Origin: an uncultured Opitutales bacterium
Lineage (GTDB): Bacteria; Verrucomicrobiota; Verrucomicrobiia; Opitutales; Intestinicryptomonadaceae
NCBI GenBank assembly: GCA_934613645.1
Contig: CAKTTC010000005.1
Coordinates: 1-64,000 of the forward strand
Length of the DNA stretch: 64,000 nt
Direction: 5' to 3'
The translations under genes were made by a program, and so were the position numbers. Shown here piece after piece: positions 26,090-34,746 of the stretch (its first letter is position 1; every line of letters begins with the position of its first letter). The notes under the pieces are model-generated. The model was not told where the DNA came from, did no database searches, and saw only the letters and a program-made list of their open reading frames with translations.

Positions 26090-26404
26090 CCTCAACTTCG
26101 CAGCCTGACCCAAAACTGAATTTTTAAATAGAATCAAAAGCGCGCGTGCAAGAGAACGCCGCCGATACTTGAAGAATCATAAAAAATACGCCGCCTAACC
26201 CCAATCATAAACTTAAAATGGAGTCAAAGGCGTATCGGCTGTGCCGATTGCCGCCACTTCAGAAAATATAAAAGACTTAAACCAGAAAGTAAAGCGGGAT
26301 TGGCTATGCCAATCCGCGCCACTTTCAGAATCATAAAAAACTTCAAATAGAGTCAAAGGCTCATCGGCTACGCCGATAGCCGCCCCTTTAGGAATTATAA
26401 AATA
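26090..26404. repeat. R1 palindromic repeat cluster (about four units)
   Basis: Most of the 471-bp gap 25917-26387. Clear units have inner palindromes ATCGGCTGTGCCGAT (near 26231), ATTGGCTATGCCAAT (near 26299) and ATCGGCTACGCCGAT (near 26363); a degraded unit is near 26145. The last unit runs into the FAD oxidoreductase gene and supplies its last four codons and stop. Positions 25980-26090 contain only degraded repeat-like sequence. Confidence 0.8.
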
Positions 26405-28412
26405 CGCGGAGCTCGAAAATGCGCGCGTGAGAGTCGCCGTTGGTGGCGAGAGGACACACAGTAATCGACTTCGCAGTGATTGGGGAGAAATCCTCAATTA
26501 CGCGCTTTTGGTAGTTGCCGCGGCGATTTATAATCGTCTTTTTAGAACCGTCGGCGAGAGTTGCAATAACGTCGTAGTCCTTTAAAACCTCGGGTTGCGG
26601 GGCTTCGAGAACAAGACGGCGGCGCGATGCCTCCTTGGTTATGCAGAGATGCCTGCGCCCCGCGTCGAAGTTGAAAATGATTCTGGAAATCTTCTGCGGC
26701 GCGCGCCAAGAAAGAGTAAGCTCGGGCTTTGAAGAGAGGGGGGCAATCCACTTGTTGGCGTCGCTTTTGAGGGCGTCGTAGATTTTCCCGTTGTTTACCG
26801 CCGCCGCGTTGGAATCGGGAATGTTCGATGAAATTTGCGCTGCGCGCGCCAAGTCGGTCGGGTCGAGATTCGGCACGCCCATAATTATCTGGCCGTCGCG
26901 TAAAAGCTCCTGCTGAAGCTCGTTGATGAGAGCCTTGTTCTCGGTGAAGTCGGCGAGCTTCGCGCCGTGCTTTGCAGCCAACGCCGCGGCAGTTCCCAAC
27001 GCCTGCCCCATTACCGAACCCGTGCACATAACGCGCGTGCAGGAGAACGCCAAGTGCGAACAGCTCATGTTGCGCCCCGCCATAGAGAGATTGGAAAAGT
27101 CCTTTGAAATCATCACGCGCAGCGGCATGTTGTAGGGCGAAGTTTTGCGCGTGCGCAAGACCGGGCGAACGTCGGGCTCGAAAATTCCGCCCGAGGGCTG
27201 GTCTTCGGGAAGCCAACCGCAAGTGGCAACCTGGTCGGGATAGTTCTTCCAGCCGCCGTAGATGTCGTGCTGGGTGAAAAGATGAAGCCCGCGTATCCTG
27301 TATGATTCGCGGCGGGCGGGAATCATTCCGACGGTGTCGAGAGCGAGATTTTCCGTCTCTGGATACTTGCCGCAAGTTTTGATGTATTCCCACAAACCGA
27401 GAACCACGGAGAGCAACTCGAAGCGGATAACCTCGGTGTCGCGGATTGTGTCGGAGAGGCCGCCGTGCGAAATGAAGAAATAGCCGAATTGGAAGCCGTT
27501 GCGCTTGGGGTCGCGGAAACGGAGGTCGGCGGCGGTGATTTTTTTCGCCCAAGCGGGAGCTTTGTAGGGGGCGGGCTTGCCGGTGTCGGTGGTGGTGAAA
27601 AGCAGCGAAGAACAGAGCGTGCCGTGGGGGTTGCGGTCGTCGGCCAAATCCTCGCCGTATTTGCCCGAACCGTCCCTGCCCCACATCATTTCCGCGCCCG
27701 CCTCCATTGCAAGACGCCCGTCGCCGGTGCAGTCGGCGTAGTTTCTCGCCGTGATTTTGTAGATTTTAAGCGACGTGTCGGAGCGCGCGTAGACGCACGA
27801 AATTTTGTCGCCCTCAGTTTCGACCGAAAAAACGGTTGTGTCCAAAAGGAGAGTTATGTTCGGCTCGGAAATGACCTTGTCGTAGAGCATTAAATCCCAC
27901 ATTTCCCACGAACGCTGCGTGTTTACCGAGATATCCTCAAGCTTTAGCTCCTCGATTATTCCGCCCTCGCGGAAGCCCGTTCTGAACTCCCAAATGCCGA
28001 GCGGGTGCATTTTGATTTCGCTGCTTGAATTTCCGCCGAGCCTGCTTCTGTTTTGGACAAGCACAACCTTCGCGCCGTGTCGGGCGGCAGCCAACGCCGC
28101 ACTCACGCCCGCCAGACCGCCGCCCGCAACAAGCAGGTCGCAGTCGAGCTTGAACGTGTCCATGAAACGCTCCGATGCGGGCGAATACGCCTGCGGATTT
28201 TTGAACAGAATGCGGCTGCCAGCAGGCGTTGCCGCCTCTATGCGCCTGCCGATTTCGCTGCGCGCCGCCGACTTGCCGATGGGCTTGGGGAGGTCGTCCC
28301 TGCCGCGCCTCGGGCGTTCGGGTTCGGGGATTGCAACGCACGCGGTATAGCCCAAAAGCGACATTGCCGAAGTGCTCAAAAATAAACGTCTGCCGATTTT
28401 TTTGTATTCCAT
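26388..28412 (-). CDS. Exported FAD-dependent oxidoreductase
   Basis: 674 aa. The N-terminus has a twin-Arg-like pattern (GRRLFLSTSAMSLLG), which fits Tat export of a folded flavoprotein. The FAD-binding Rossmann fold starts at about residue 90 (DLLVAGGGLAGVSAALAAARHG) and NYADCTGDGRLAMEAGAE is typical of the FAD_oxidored family. The C-terminal segment from about 560 looks like a beta-sandwich. The final residues FYNS and the stop come from an R1 repeat. It lies between a sugar isomerase-like gene and a GH78-like gene on the same strand, so a role in oxidising a sugar or polyol is possible. Substrate unknown. Confidence 0.75.
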   Translation of the reverse strand: MEYKKIGRRLFLSTSAMSLLGYTACVAIPEPERPRRGRDDLPKPIGKSAARSEIGRRIEAATPAGSRILFKNPQAYSPASERFMDTFKLDCDLLVAGGGLAGVSAALAAARHGAKVVLVQNRSRLGGNSSSEIKMHPLGIWEFRTGFREGGIIEELKLEDISVNTQRSWEMWDLMLYDKVISEPNITLLLDTTVFSVETEGDKISCVYARSDTSLKIYKITARNYADCTGDGRLAMEAGAEMMWGRDGSGKYGEDLADDRNPHGTLCSSLLFTTTDTGKPAPYKAPAWAKKITAADLRFRDPKRNGFQFGYFFISHGGLSDTIRDTEVIRFELLSVVLGLWEYIKTCGKYPETENLALDTVGMIPARRESYRIRGLHLFTQHDIYGGWKNYPDQVATCGWLPEDQPSGGIFEPDVRPVLRTRKTSPYNMPLRVMISKDFSNLSMAGRNMSCSHLAFSCTRVMCTGSVMGQALGTAAALAAKHGAKLADFTENKALINELQQELLRDGQIIMGVPNLDPTDLARAAQISSNIPDSNAAAVNNGKIYDALKSDANKWIAPLSSKPELTLSWRAPQKISRIIFNFDAGRRHLCITKEASRRRLVLEAPQPEVLKDYDVIATLADGSKKTIINRRGNYQKRVIEDFSPITAKSITVCPLATNGDSHARIFELRVFYNS

Positions 28413-28467
28413 TTCTCTGATGTGTGTTGTGTGTAATTTGTGTTGCGCGATTGCGTAGAGGGAGAAA

Positions 28468-30768
28468 TTATTTTTCGCGCCCGACGACTATTTTCCAGTC
28501 GCCTTCGGGGAGGGCGAACGAACGCTTCGCCGCCGATTCAAACTTGGCGGGCGTTTTGAATTTCGCCAAGTCCTCCGAGCCGTTGACGGAAATTCCGCCG
28601 CGCGCCGACTTCGGCAAATAAACTATCGCCGTAGTGTTTTCGGGCACGGAGACCTCAAGCCTGAATTCGCCGTCGGCAACCGAGAACGCCGACTTCACCT
28701 TGCCCGCCACAGTGGGAACTGTTATTGAGGTAGCCCCCAAAACGGAGAGTTCGGGCGCAACCGCAAACGTTTTCCACGCGGGCTCGAGCGGATAAAGTCC
28801 GCAAATGTCGTGCGCAATCACGACAAGCCCGCCGCCGCTCCAGCCGTGGTTTGTAGAGCCGCCGCCGAAGCCGCCAATCTCCCAGCCCTCCCAGAGGGTG
28901 GACGTTTTTTTGCTCACAACCATTGAGTAAAAACGCAGCTGGTAGCGTGAAAGCGCAATGTCGGCATGCCCCATCTTCACGAGAGCCTCCATCACATACT
29001 TTTCCATATACGGGCTCGCGTTGGAGTGCTTCATAAACTGGTCGAAAATCTGCGGATACTTCGATTCGTCCGCCAAGCCCGAAACGACTGCGAGAGCCTG
29101 AACGCGGTCGTCGTTTTCGCCCTTGTGGGTCGGGAAGCGGTATGCCTTGCCGTTCCAGTATTTGTTGAAGCCCACTTTCAGGCGCGCCGCTTTCTGGCGG
29201 AATTCGGCGGCGTCGGCGGATTTCCCGAGGGCGTCGGCCGCCTTGGCTGCCGACTCAAGCGCGATGTAGTGCCACGCCGCGTAAATCATTCTGATGTCCT
29301 TGTTGACGCCCCAGTCGCCCCAAGTCCAAGAGCCGTAGTATTCGTTCGTAAAGCCGTCGTCGTCCTGCGTCAGGCGCGCCAGATAGCCCTTCATTGCGGG
29401 ATAGACGAACGCGAGCGTGTCGGCGTCGCCGGTGTTCATGTAGTAGTTCCAAAGCCCGTATTCGCCGATTGCCGCAAGGCTCTGGGCGGGCAGTTCCTTG
29501 AAATACTTTCCGCAGGGCACGGGCGCGTAGAGCGCGCCGTTGGGCTTGCGCCACGCGGCAAATTCGCGCAATCCCTTGCGGGCGAGCGCGTGCGACGAAA
29601 CCGACTGCGTGTAGAAACTTTCCGCCGCAAGGAACGTGAGGTCGCCAATCCACTGGGCGCGCTCGCGGTCGGGGCAGTCGTAGTAAGTGCCGCGCATGTT
29701 TACATAGAGGGTGTCGAGAGCCTTTTTCCAGAAGAGGTTGTAATAGTCGCTCTCGCAGGAGAAAGAGCCTTCGAATTCAGTGTTGTAGCCCGTCTGCCTG
29801 TATTCGAGCGATTTCACAACCACGTCTTTGGGCAGCTGCAGAATGATTTTCTCGCCGTTGAGCCAGCTGAACAGCTCGTATTTTTGCGAACCCTTTTTCG
29901 TGATGTATTCGCCGCGCAGGTTTATCTGGCTTGCGGAATGGGTGTGGTCGGTGAGAATGTCAACGAGGTTTCCGCCGACGGGGTCGTATACTTCGAAAAT
30001 TATGTTCACGTGCATGTTGTATGGCAACGCGGCCTCCACGACATCGCGCGCGGCGTCGAGCGGCTTGCGCACGAATTTCGCCTTCTTCACGCCGAAATCC
30101 TTCCACATTGGAATGTTCCGCTTTTGGTATTCGCCCCACGGCGTCCAGCCCATATACGCCGCAGTTATAGCGGGCTTGAAGCCGAACTTTTTGAGCTTTG
30201 CCGAATCGGCAGTCTGCCAGCCTTCAATCGTGTTTTTGTTGGCGTCGAAACGGACGTTGCTTTCGGGAAGCCTGAAGTTCGGCGGGGGATTTTCCGCCGC
30301 GGAGAACGCGGGGTGGACGGCGGCAAACCACTTGTTCGACGTTGTAATTTCGGCGTCGCCGCTTTTGCCTTCGAGGAAGAACCCCATCTTGCCCGAACTT
30401 TGGTGCGAAAACCCGTCCTTGCCGAAGAACCAGACAAGAGCCGCTATCTTGTTTTCGCCGCGCTTGAGAAACGGGGCTATTTCGATTTCGTCGTAGTATC
30501 CGCCGTTCGGAGTGGGGCCGCGCTTTAGCCCGCCGTCGTAAACGGCGAGCTTGCCGTTTATCCAGAGCCAATACTTGCTGTCGGCGGCGATTTTCGCCTT
30601 CATCGAAGACGGAACGGAGTCGATTTCAACGTCGCACCTGAACGCGCCCCACGCACCGCGCGCGTTCGCGGAATTGTCGTCGGGAATTATCCACATGGCG
30701 TCTTCGGCAAAACAGTTCGCCGAAAAAATTGCCATTGCAAAAACTAAACTAATCAAAACGTTTCTCAT
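28468..30768 (-). CDS. Exported alpha-L-rhamnosidase-like glycosidase (GH78-like)
   Basis: 766 aa from the ATG at 30768, which starts a signal peptide (MRNVLISLVFAMAIFSANCFA). Beta domains (YWLWINGKLAVYDGG) precede an (alpha/alpha)6 barrel with YYDCPDRERAQWIGDLTFLAAE, the GH78 general-acid region, then WTWGDWGVNKDIR, WEGWEIGGFGGGSTNHGWSGG and a C-terminal beta domain. It belongs to the same broad family as the gene at 2766-5177 but is quite diverged, so it probably has a different linkage or sugar preference. It is likely co-transcribed with the FAD oxidoreductase 55 bp downstream. Confidence 0.8.
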   Translation of the reverse strand: MRNVLISLVFAMAIFSANCFAEDAMWIIPDDNSANARGAWGAFRCDVEIDSVPSSMKAKIAADSKYWLWINGKLAVYDGGLKRGPTPNGGYYDEIEIAPFLKRGENKIAALVWFFGKDGFSHQSSGKMGFFLEGKSGDAEITTSNKWFAAVHPAFSAAENPPPNFRLPESNVRFDANKNTIEGWQTADSAKLKKFGFKPAITAAYMGWTPWGEYQKRNIPMWKDFGVKKAKFVRKPLDAARDVVEAALPYNMHVNIIFEVYDPVGGNLVDILTDHTHSASQINLRGEYITKKGSQKYELFSWLNGEKIILQLPKDVVVKSLEYRQTGYNTEFEGSFSCESDYYNLFWKKALDTLYVNMRGTYYDCPDRERAQWIGDLTFLAAESFYTQSVSSHALARKGLREFAAWRKPNGALYAPVPCGKYFKELPAQSLAAIGEYGLWNYYMNTGDADTLAFVYPAMKGYLARLTQDDDGFTNEYYGSWTWGDWGVNKDIRMIYAAWHYIALESAAKAADALGKSADAAEFRQKAARLKVGFNKYWNGKAYRFPTHKGENDDRVQALAVVSGLADESKYPQIFDQFMKHSNASPYMEKYVMEALVKMGHADIALSRYQLRFYSMVVSKKTSTLWEGWEIGGFGGGSTNHGWSGGGLVVIAHDICGLYPLEPAWKTFAVAPELSVLGATSITVPTVAGKVKSAFSVADGEFRLEVSVPENTTAIVYLPKSARGGISVNGSEDLAKFKTPAKFESAAKRSFALPEGDWKIVVGREK

Positions 30769-30858
30769 AAAAACCAACATACAGAAGACGCGAACCTGCG
30801 CAAGTTTTTTTGAATAAAAACTGCCGCCCGCCCGCAACCGCACGAACGCGGCACGCAC

Positions 30859-30886
30859 CGTTTGCGACAAAAAAGCGGAGCAGTAA
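30859..30886 (+). pseudogene. Remnant 3' end of a family-B (Sel1) gene
   Basis: The bases match the last codons of the plus-strand Sel1-like genes at 32482, 34687 and 35592 (encoding DKKAEQ and stop), and the homology continues past the stop into the shared tail before the family-A gene at 30920. The rest of that B gene is missing. It marks the edge of the duplicated array. The hairpin over the stop, seen in the intact copies, is kept. Confidence 0.6.
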
Positions 30887-30919
30887 TTCTGCCCCGCCGA
30901 AAAATATGCACAAAATTGA

Positions 30920-31564
30920 TTAACGTTCCAATTTTTTGATGAGCTTTTCTTCCACAAGCTCTATCTTTAATCCTTTCACGGAATAGACCGAACGAACAAG
31001 CCCTTCGTCTATCTCATTGGAATATACTGTTATTTTGCCTCTCTCGGGAACAATCTTTCCCAACCTGCACCGAATCGGAGTCTCGGAATACTCACCGAAC
31101 CTCGCCTTTTTGCCGTCATACGGCCACCGCTCAAGTTTCCATGTTGAGGGGTCGTTCGGTTCGCCGAAAATCAAGTAGATGTCAAGAAATGTAGCATTAG
31201 CTCCTGTATGATATTCTGCAAGCAGCTCGCTTTTACCATCATTGTTAATATCCAATACGCTAAATTTTAACGCTATGGCATCTCTAAGCGCGTCAAAAAC
31301 AAAAGGATAACCATTTATGTCGCTCGCGACCAAATATCTATAACAATAACCCCATTCCGTGTTTGCTCTATCAAGTTGAAAACTCTGCACCCCCGTAAGC
31401 CACTGTTGGGTTGGATTTACACGCGTAAAATTTTCGTCATAAATAAAACGTAGACTTTCCGAATACTTCGCATACGTCTCTTGTTTTCCGATTTTTGCCG
31501 ACCCCATGTAATCGGCAAAAACCGCAACTGCACTCAATAGATATATTGCCAATATCTTCTTCAT
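30920..31564 (-). CDS. Exported small protein, array family A (copy A1)
   Basis: 214 aa from the ATG at 31564, starting a signal peptide (MKKILAIYLLSAVAVFA). I do not recognise the family. The mature part has RVNPTQQWLTGVQSF at about 48, a calcium-loop-like segment DINNDGKSELL at 105-115 (as in EF-hand or VCBS repeats), and a conserved tail VYSVKGLKIELVEEKLIKKLER. It is almost identical to A4 (35625-36269), apart from a variable stretch at about 62-125. It is divergent from the Sel1-like gene B1. A periplasmic location and an immunity-like role are inferred from its near-twin lying next to the lysozyme-like gene. Confidence 0.75.
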   Translation of the reverse strand: MKKILAIYLLSAVAVFADYMGSAKIGKQETYAKYSESLRFIYDENFTRVNPTQQWLTGVQSFQLDRANTEWGYCYRYLVASDINGYPFVFDALRDAIALKFSVLDINNDGKSELLAEYHTGANATFLDIYLIFGEPNDPSTWKLERWPYDGKKARFGEYSETPIRCRLGKIVPERGKITVYSNEIDEGLVRSVYSVKGLKIELVEEKLIKKLER

Positions 31565-31654
31565 AAAAAAGCCTGCCAGAACCAAACGCCCGTAAATAAA
31601 AATAGTCAATATTTTTTCTTGAGAATTACAAAAAATGTTATTTTATTCATAAAT
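31565..31654. promoter_or_regulatory. Divergent A/B promoter region, copy 1
   Basis: A 90-bp intergenic region between A1 and B1, identical to 33737-33826. The identity extends into both signal-peptide regions (about 31559-31682). TTGACT on the minus strand and TTGAGA on the plus strand are possible -35 elements. The rest is AT-rich and no clear -10 can be fixed. Confidence 0.5.
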
Positions 31655-32482
31655 ATGAAAAAGCTTTTCATCGCCTGTTTGCTTGTATTCGCCTGTCTAA
31701 GTTCGTTTGCAAAATTTCATATTGACGAATCTGGCGCGGAAATCAAAGCGACTCGCGAAAAGAAAATGCCGCCCGCATATTTTAAAGACCCCATTGGATA
31801 TTTGGAAAAGTGGTGTAACACAAAGAAAGACATAGACGCATGGGCTAAGAACAAGTATGCGGAAGTATCTTTGTCTCTTTCGCTATATTACCTCGGATTC
31901 CCGAAGGAAATTCTGTTGTCCATTTACAACTGCCACGACAGCGATTTCATACTTTGCCCCGTTCCAAATTTTAAACCTCTTTTAATTCGGGGAAAAATTA
32001 GGGACTCAAAAAAAGCGTATTATTGGATGAAAAGATCTTATGACTTTTCAATAAATCCGATCGATGTTCAACACTTCCATACATATTTTTTTACAGAAAT
32101 TGAATTTGAGGGATTAGGAGGAGAAGCGCTGCAAAAAGAATCGATAGATGATCTTTTAAGGTTTGAAAAACGGATTGCTGCTAAAAAAATATATGAACAA
32201 GAAAATGCGGTAAAAAAACTAAGTCTATCCTGCAATAGATACATACCTCTATTGGGATATATGTTTTATAAAGGAATTGGATTAAAGCGGGATATACAAA
32301 AAGCAAAAATCTACGCAGACGCTACCCGTATTTCTTGGTGGAAAAATTTTTATACAGGCTTTGCAGCACCTCTTGACCAAGAGTATGCTCTTTTTATATT
32401 GCGTTCAAAAAATACGAAAGAAGCCAAAAAGATCCTCGCCGACATTGAACGTGGCGTTTACGACAAAAAAGCGGAGCAGTAA
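31655..32482 (+). CDS. Exported Sel1-like repeat protein, array family B (copy B1)
   Basis: 275 aa from the ATG at 31655, chosen for its signal peptide (MKKLFIACLLVFACLSSFA). A Sel1-like repeat is visible near residue 205 (LLGYMFYKGIGLKRDIQKAK), and LSLSLYYLGFPKEILLSIYN earlier may be a helical repeat as well. The ending ILADIERGVYDKKAEQ is shared with B2 and B3. It is AT-rich compared with the flanking sugar genes. Sel1 proteins bind partners; tandem Sel1 paralogues act as immunity proteins for some type VI effectors (PldB of Pseudomonas). That role here is inference. Confidence 0.75.
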   Translation: MKKLFIACLLVFACLSSFAKFHIDESGAEIKATREKKMPPAYFKDPIGYLEKWCNTKKDIDAWAKNKYAEVSLSLSLYYLGFPKEILLSIYNCHDSDFILCPVPNFKPLLIRGKIRDSKKAYYWMKRSYDFSINPIDVQHFHTYFFTEIEFEGLGGEALQKESIDDLLRFEKRIAAKKIYEQENAVKKLSLSCNRYIPLLGYMFYKGIGLKRDIQKAKIYADATRISWWKNFYTGFAAPLDQEYALFILRSKNTKEAKKILADIERGVYDKKAEQ

Positions 32483-32499
32483 TTCTGCTCCGCCGAAAA
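32464..32499. terminator. Bidirectional terminator over the B1 stop codon
   Basis: The stem GCGGAGCAG / CTGCTCCGC around a TAATT loop contains the B1 stop, with A-run and T-run flanks. The same hairpin ends B2, B3 and the B remnant. It separates convergent B1 and A2. Confidence 0.6.
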
Positions 32500-32527
32500 T
32501 TTCCGTATGCGAATATAGAAAAAGCGT

Positions 32528-33142
32528 CTATTTCTTCTCCGTAAAGGGTTCTGCGCGAACACTCGTTATAGTATTGCCTTTTACAGAATACACACATACA
32601 ACTTTCTTTTCCCCGTCTTTTTCCGACGCCCTAACTACGCCAAAATCGACTTCAATTTCCCCGTGAAAATCGCTTGAAACCTGAACATTTTCCCATTTTT
32701 TAAACGATTTTGAAGCGGTATAATTTTCGGAAATCGAATACACGTCCATCATATAACAGTCTCCGCATTGGTAAAAAACAAGCAGTTCCGATTTCCCGTC
32801 GCCGTTTATGTCAAACGTCTTAAACGATGCCCCGCAGCCATATTCTATTCTGTCGAAAATAAACGGCTCACCCGTAATAGTAGTGGCTACCAGATAAAAC
32901 TCGCTCGGCGCAATGCACCCCGTTCCGCTGTCTCTAAAAAACCGAACAGACTGCACCCCTGCGAACCATTTTTGAGTAGCTCTTACGGGAGTGAAGTTTT
33001 CCATGCTATAGATACCGAACGGCATTTTCCCCTGATCGTCGTCGGCATTGCCCGCGTGAATAAAAATCATGCATGCAATAGCGAAAAGAAAAATTCCTTT
33101 CGGGAAAACTGAATTGAGCATTTTTGAAAAGAGAGCAGACAT
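32528..33142 (-). CDS. Exported small protein, array family A (copy A2)
   Basis: 204 aa with a signal peptide (GIFLFAIACMIFIHAGNA); an ATG at 33121 is an alternative start. The family hallmarks are ATQKWFAGVQSVRF near 55, DINGDGKSELLVFY with the EF-hand-like acidic spacing, and a C-terminal VCVYSVKGNTI. It is diverged from A1/A4 but shares the fold pattern, and is closest to A3, which lies 12 bp upstream in the same operon. Extra cysteines (GCGASF, YQCGDCYMMD) could form disulfides in the periplasm. Function unknown. Confidence 0.7.
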   Translation of the reverse strand: MSALFSKMLNSVFPKGIFLFAIACMIFIHAGNADDDQGKMPFGIYSMENFTPVRATQKWFAGVQSVRFFRDSGTGCIAPSEFYLVATTITGEPFIFDRIEYGCGASFKTFDINGDGKSELLVFYQCGDCYMMDVYSISENYTASKSFKKWENVQVSSDFHGEIEVDFGVVRASEKDGEKKVVCVYSVKGNTITSVRAEPFTEKK

Positions 33143-33154
33143 GTTCGCCCCAAT

Positions 33155-33736
33155 TTATCTTGGAATTTCGCGCTTTCCAACCTGCAGTATAGATGTTCCC
33201 TTTACCGCATATGTATAGATACATTCCGACGGGCCGTCTTCGAGAGTTTTCACGACAATCGTTCCCTTTCCCACGTCAATCTTCTTGAAATACTCACTTA
33301 CCACACTGTCTTTCCACTTGGTCAACGACAACTGTTGCGCATCGTGTTCGGAAATGGAATACACCTCCATTCTGTAAAGCGACGACCCGCGCATGTAGAA
33401 TACAAGCAACTCCGATTTCCCGTCGCCGTTTATGTCGAATGCCTTGAACGATACGTTATTGCCGCCGTTTTCGATTGAACCGAAAATGAAAGAAAGCCCG
33501 CCGTCAGTTGTAGCTACAAGGTAAATACATTCCCCCATAACAACGCGTTCGCCTCTGCGACAAAGACGTATGCTTTGAACCGCGCCAAGCCAACCTTGCG
33601 TTGTTTCAACCTCTGTATAGTTGCCCATATCGGCAACCGAAAGCGGCGGCAGAATAACAAGCCTGTCGTCAGCCTTTGCGACATTCGCAAAAAACACCCC
33701 CACCCCCGCAATAAATAAAAACAATATTTTCTTCAT
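33155..33736 (-). CDS. Exported small protein, array family A (copy A3)
   Basis: 193 aa from the ATG at 33736, starting a signal peptide (MKKILFLFIAGVGVFFANVAKA). Family segments are TQGWLGAVQSIRL, FKAFDINGDGKSELLVFY and YTYAVKGTSI. It is first gene of a two-gene minus operon (A3-A2) and divergent from B2. Its 5' region is identical to that of A1 while the mature protein is very different, which suggests recombination that swaps coding regions behind one promoter and signal sequence. Confidence 0.7.
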   Translation of the reverse strand: MKKILFLFIAGVGVFFANVAKADDRLVILPPLSVADMGNYTEVETTQGWLGAVQSIRLCRRGERVVMGECIYLVATTDGGLSFIFGSIENGGNNVSFKAFDINGDGKSELLVFYMRGSSLYRMEVYSISEHDAQQLSLTKWKDSVVSEYFKKIDVGKGTIVVKTLEDGPSECIYTYAVKGTSILQVGKREIPR

Positions 33737-33826
33737 AAAAAAGCCTGCCAGAACCAAACGCCCGTAAATAAAAATAGTCAATATTTTTTCTTGAGAATTA
33801 CAAAAAATGTTATTTTATTCATAAAT
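33737..33826. promoter_or_regulatory. Divergent A/B promoter region, copy 2
   Basis: Identical over all 90 bp to 31565-31654. The identity block covers about 33731-33854 including the first codons of both divergent genes. It implies a recent duplication or gene conversion. Confidence 0.5.
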
Positions 33827-34687
33827 ATGAAAAAGCTTTTCATCGCCTGTTTGTTTATATTAGGTTGTTTAAACGCGTTTTCGGAATACGAAGGCTGGTC
33901 TGGAGCCGAGCTAAAAGCATTAAGAGAAAAAAATATGCCGAAAGAATACTTCGCCGATCCCGTCGGATACCTCGAAAAGCAATGCGCCAAAGGGGAGAAA
34001 GGGAGCTGGATGCTTGCCGATGAAGCATTGTCTCTTGCACTTTACTATCTCGGGTTTCCCAAAGAAATATTGCTTTCAATCTACAATTATTATGACCGCG
34101 AACCCAACATGTGCCCAGCGCCTGAATTTAAGCCGCTTTTAATTCGCGGGAAAATCAGAGATGCTAAAAAGGCAATTTATTGGATGAAGACTTCCGACTA
34201 TTTTGCATGGGGAACACCAGACGTAATAGAATTCCATTCCTACTTCTTGGATAAATTTCGTTTTGAAGGGTTGGACGGCAAAGAAGAACAGGCGAAAAAC
34301 TTTGAAAAAATCTTAAAATATGCATATGCAAATAGAGATTGGGATAAAGAAACAATGGAAAGGAAGTTCGCCTATTATAAGCGGCTCGTGTCTTTGAATG
34401 GGAAAGGGAACTATATCTGCGTGAGCGAAGGTGGGAACTGTCTCTTCAATGGAATTTTAGGTTATATGTTTTACAGAGGGATTGGCGTTAAAAAAGACAT
34501 ATGGAAAGCAAAACTCCACGCAAGCGTTACATACATCTCTTTCTGGAAAAATTTTTATACAGGCTATGCCGCACCTCTTGACCAAGAATACGCACGCTTT
34601 TTACTAAAGGCAATAGATACTGATGAATCAAAAAAAATCCTCGCCGATATTGAACGCGGCGTCTACGACAAAAAAGCGGAGCAGTAA
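33827..34687 (+). CDS. Exported Sel1-like repeat protein, array family B (copy B2)
   Basis: 286 aa with a signal peptide (MKKLFIACLFILGCLNAFS). It shares ALYYLGFPKEILLSIYNYYD, CPAPEFKPLLIRGKIRDAKK, the Sel1-like ILGYMFYRGIGVKKDIWKAK, and the common C-terminus ending DKKAEQ. It is very close to B3 in both the middle and the end, but has its own insert near residues 185-215 (including NYICVSEGGNC). The palindromic stop-codon hairpin follows. Role unknown; see the array finding. Confidence 0.75.
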   Translation: MKKLFIACLFILGCLNAFSEYEGWSGAELKALREKNMPKEYFADPVGYLEKQCAKGEKGSWMLADEALSLALYYLGFPKEILLSIYNYYDREPNMCPAPEFKPLLIRGKIRDAKKAIYWMKTSDYFAWGTPDVIEFHSYFLDKFRFEGLDGKEEQAKNFEKILKYAYANRDWDKETMERKFAYYKRLVSLNGKGNYICVSEGGNCLFNGILGYMFYRGIGVKKDIWKAKLHASVTYISFWKNFYTGYAAPLDQEYARFLLKAIDTDESKKILADIERGVYDKKAEQ

Positions 34688-34746
34688 TACTGCCCCGCCA
34701 CAATTCACTTTCTACCAACATATTTTATTGACTCCTATTTATAAAT

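Noticed and set aside
28966..30528. 520-codon plus-strand open frame
   Set aside because: Antisense shadow of the GH78-like gene 28468-30768; low-complexity Val/Arg/Gly-rich translation with no recognisable domain.
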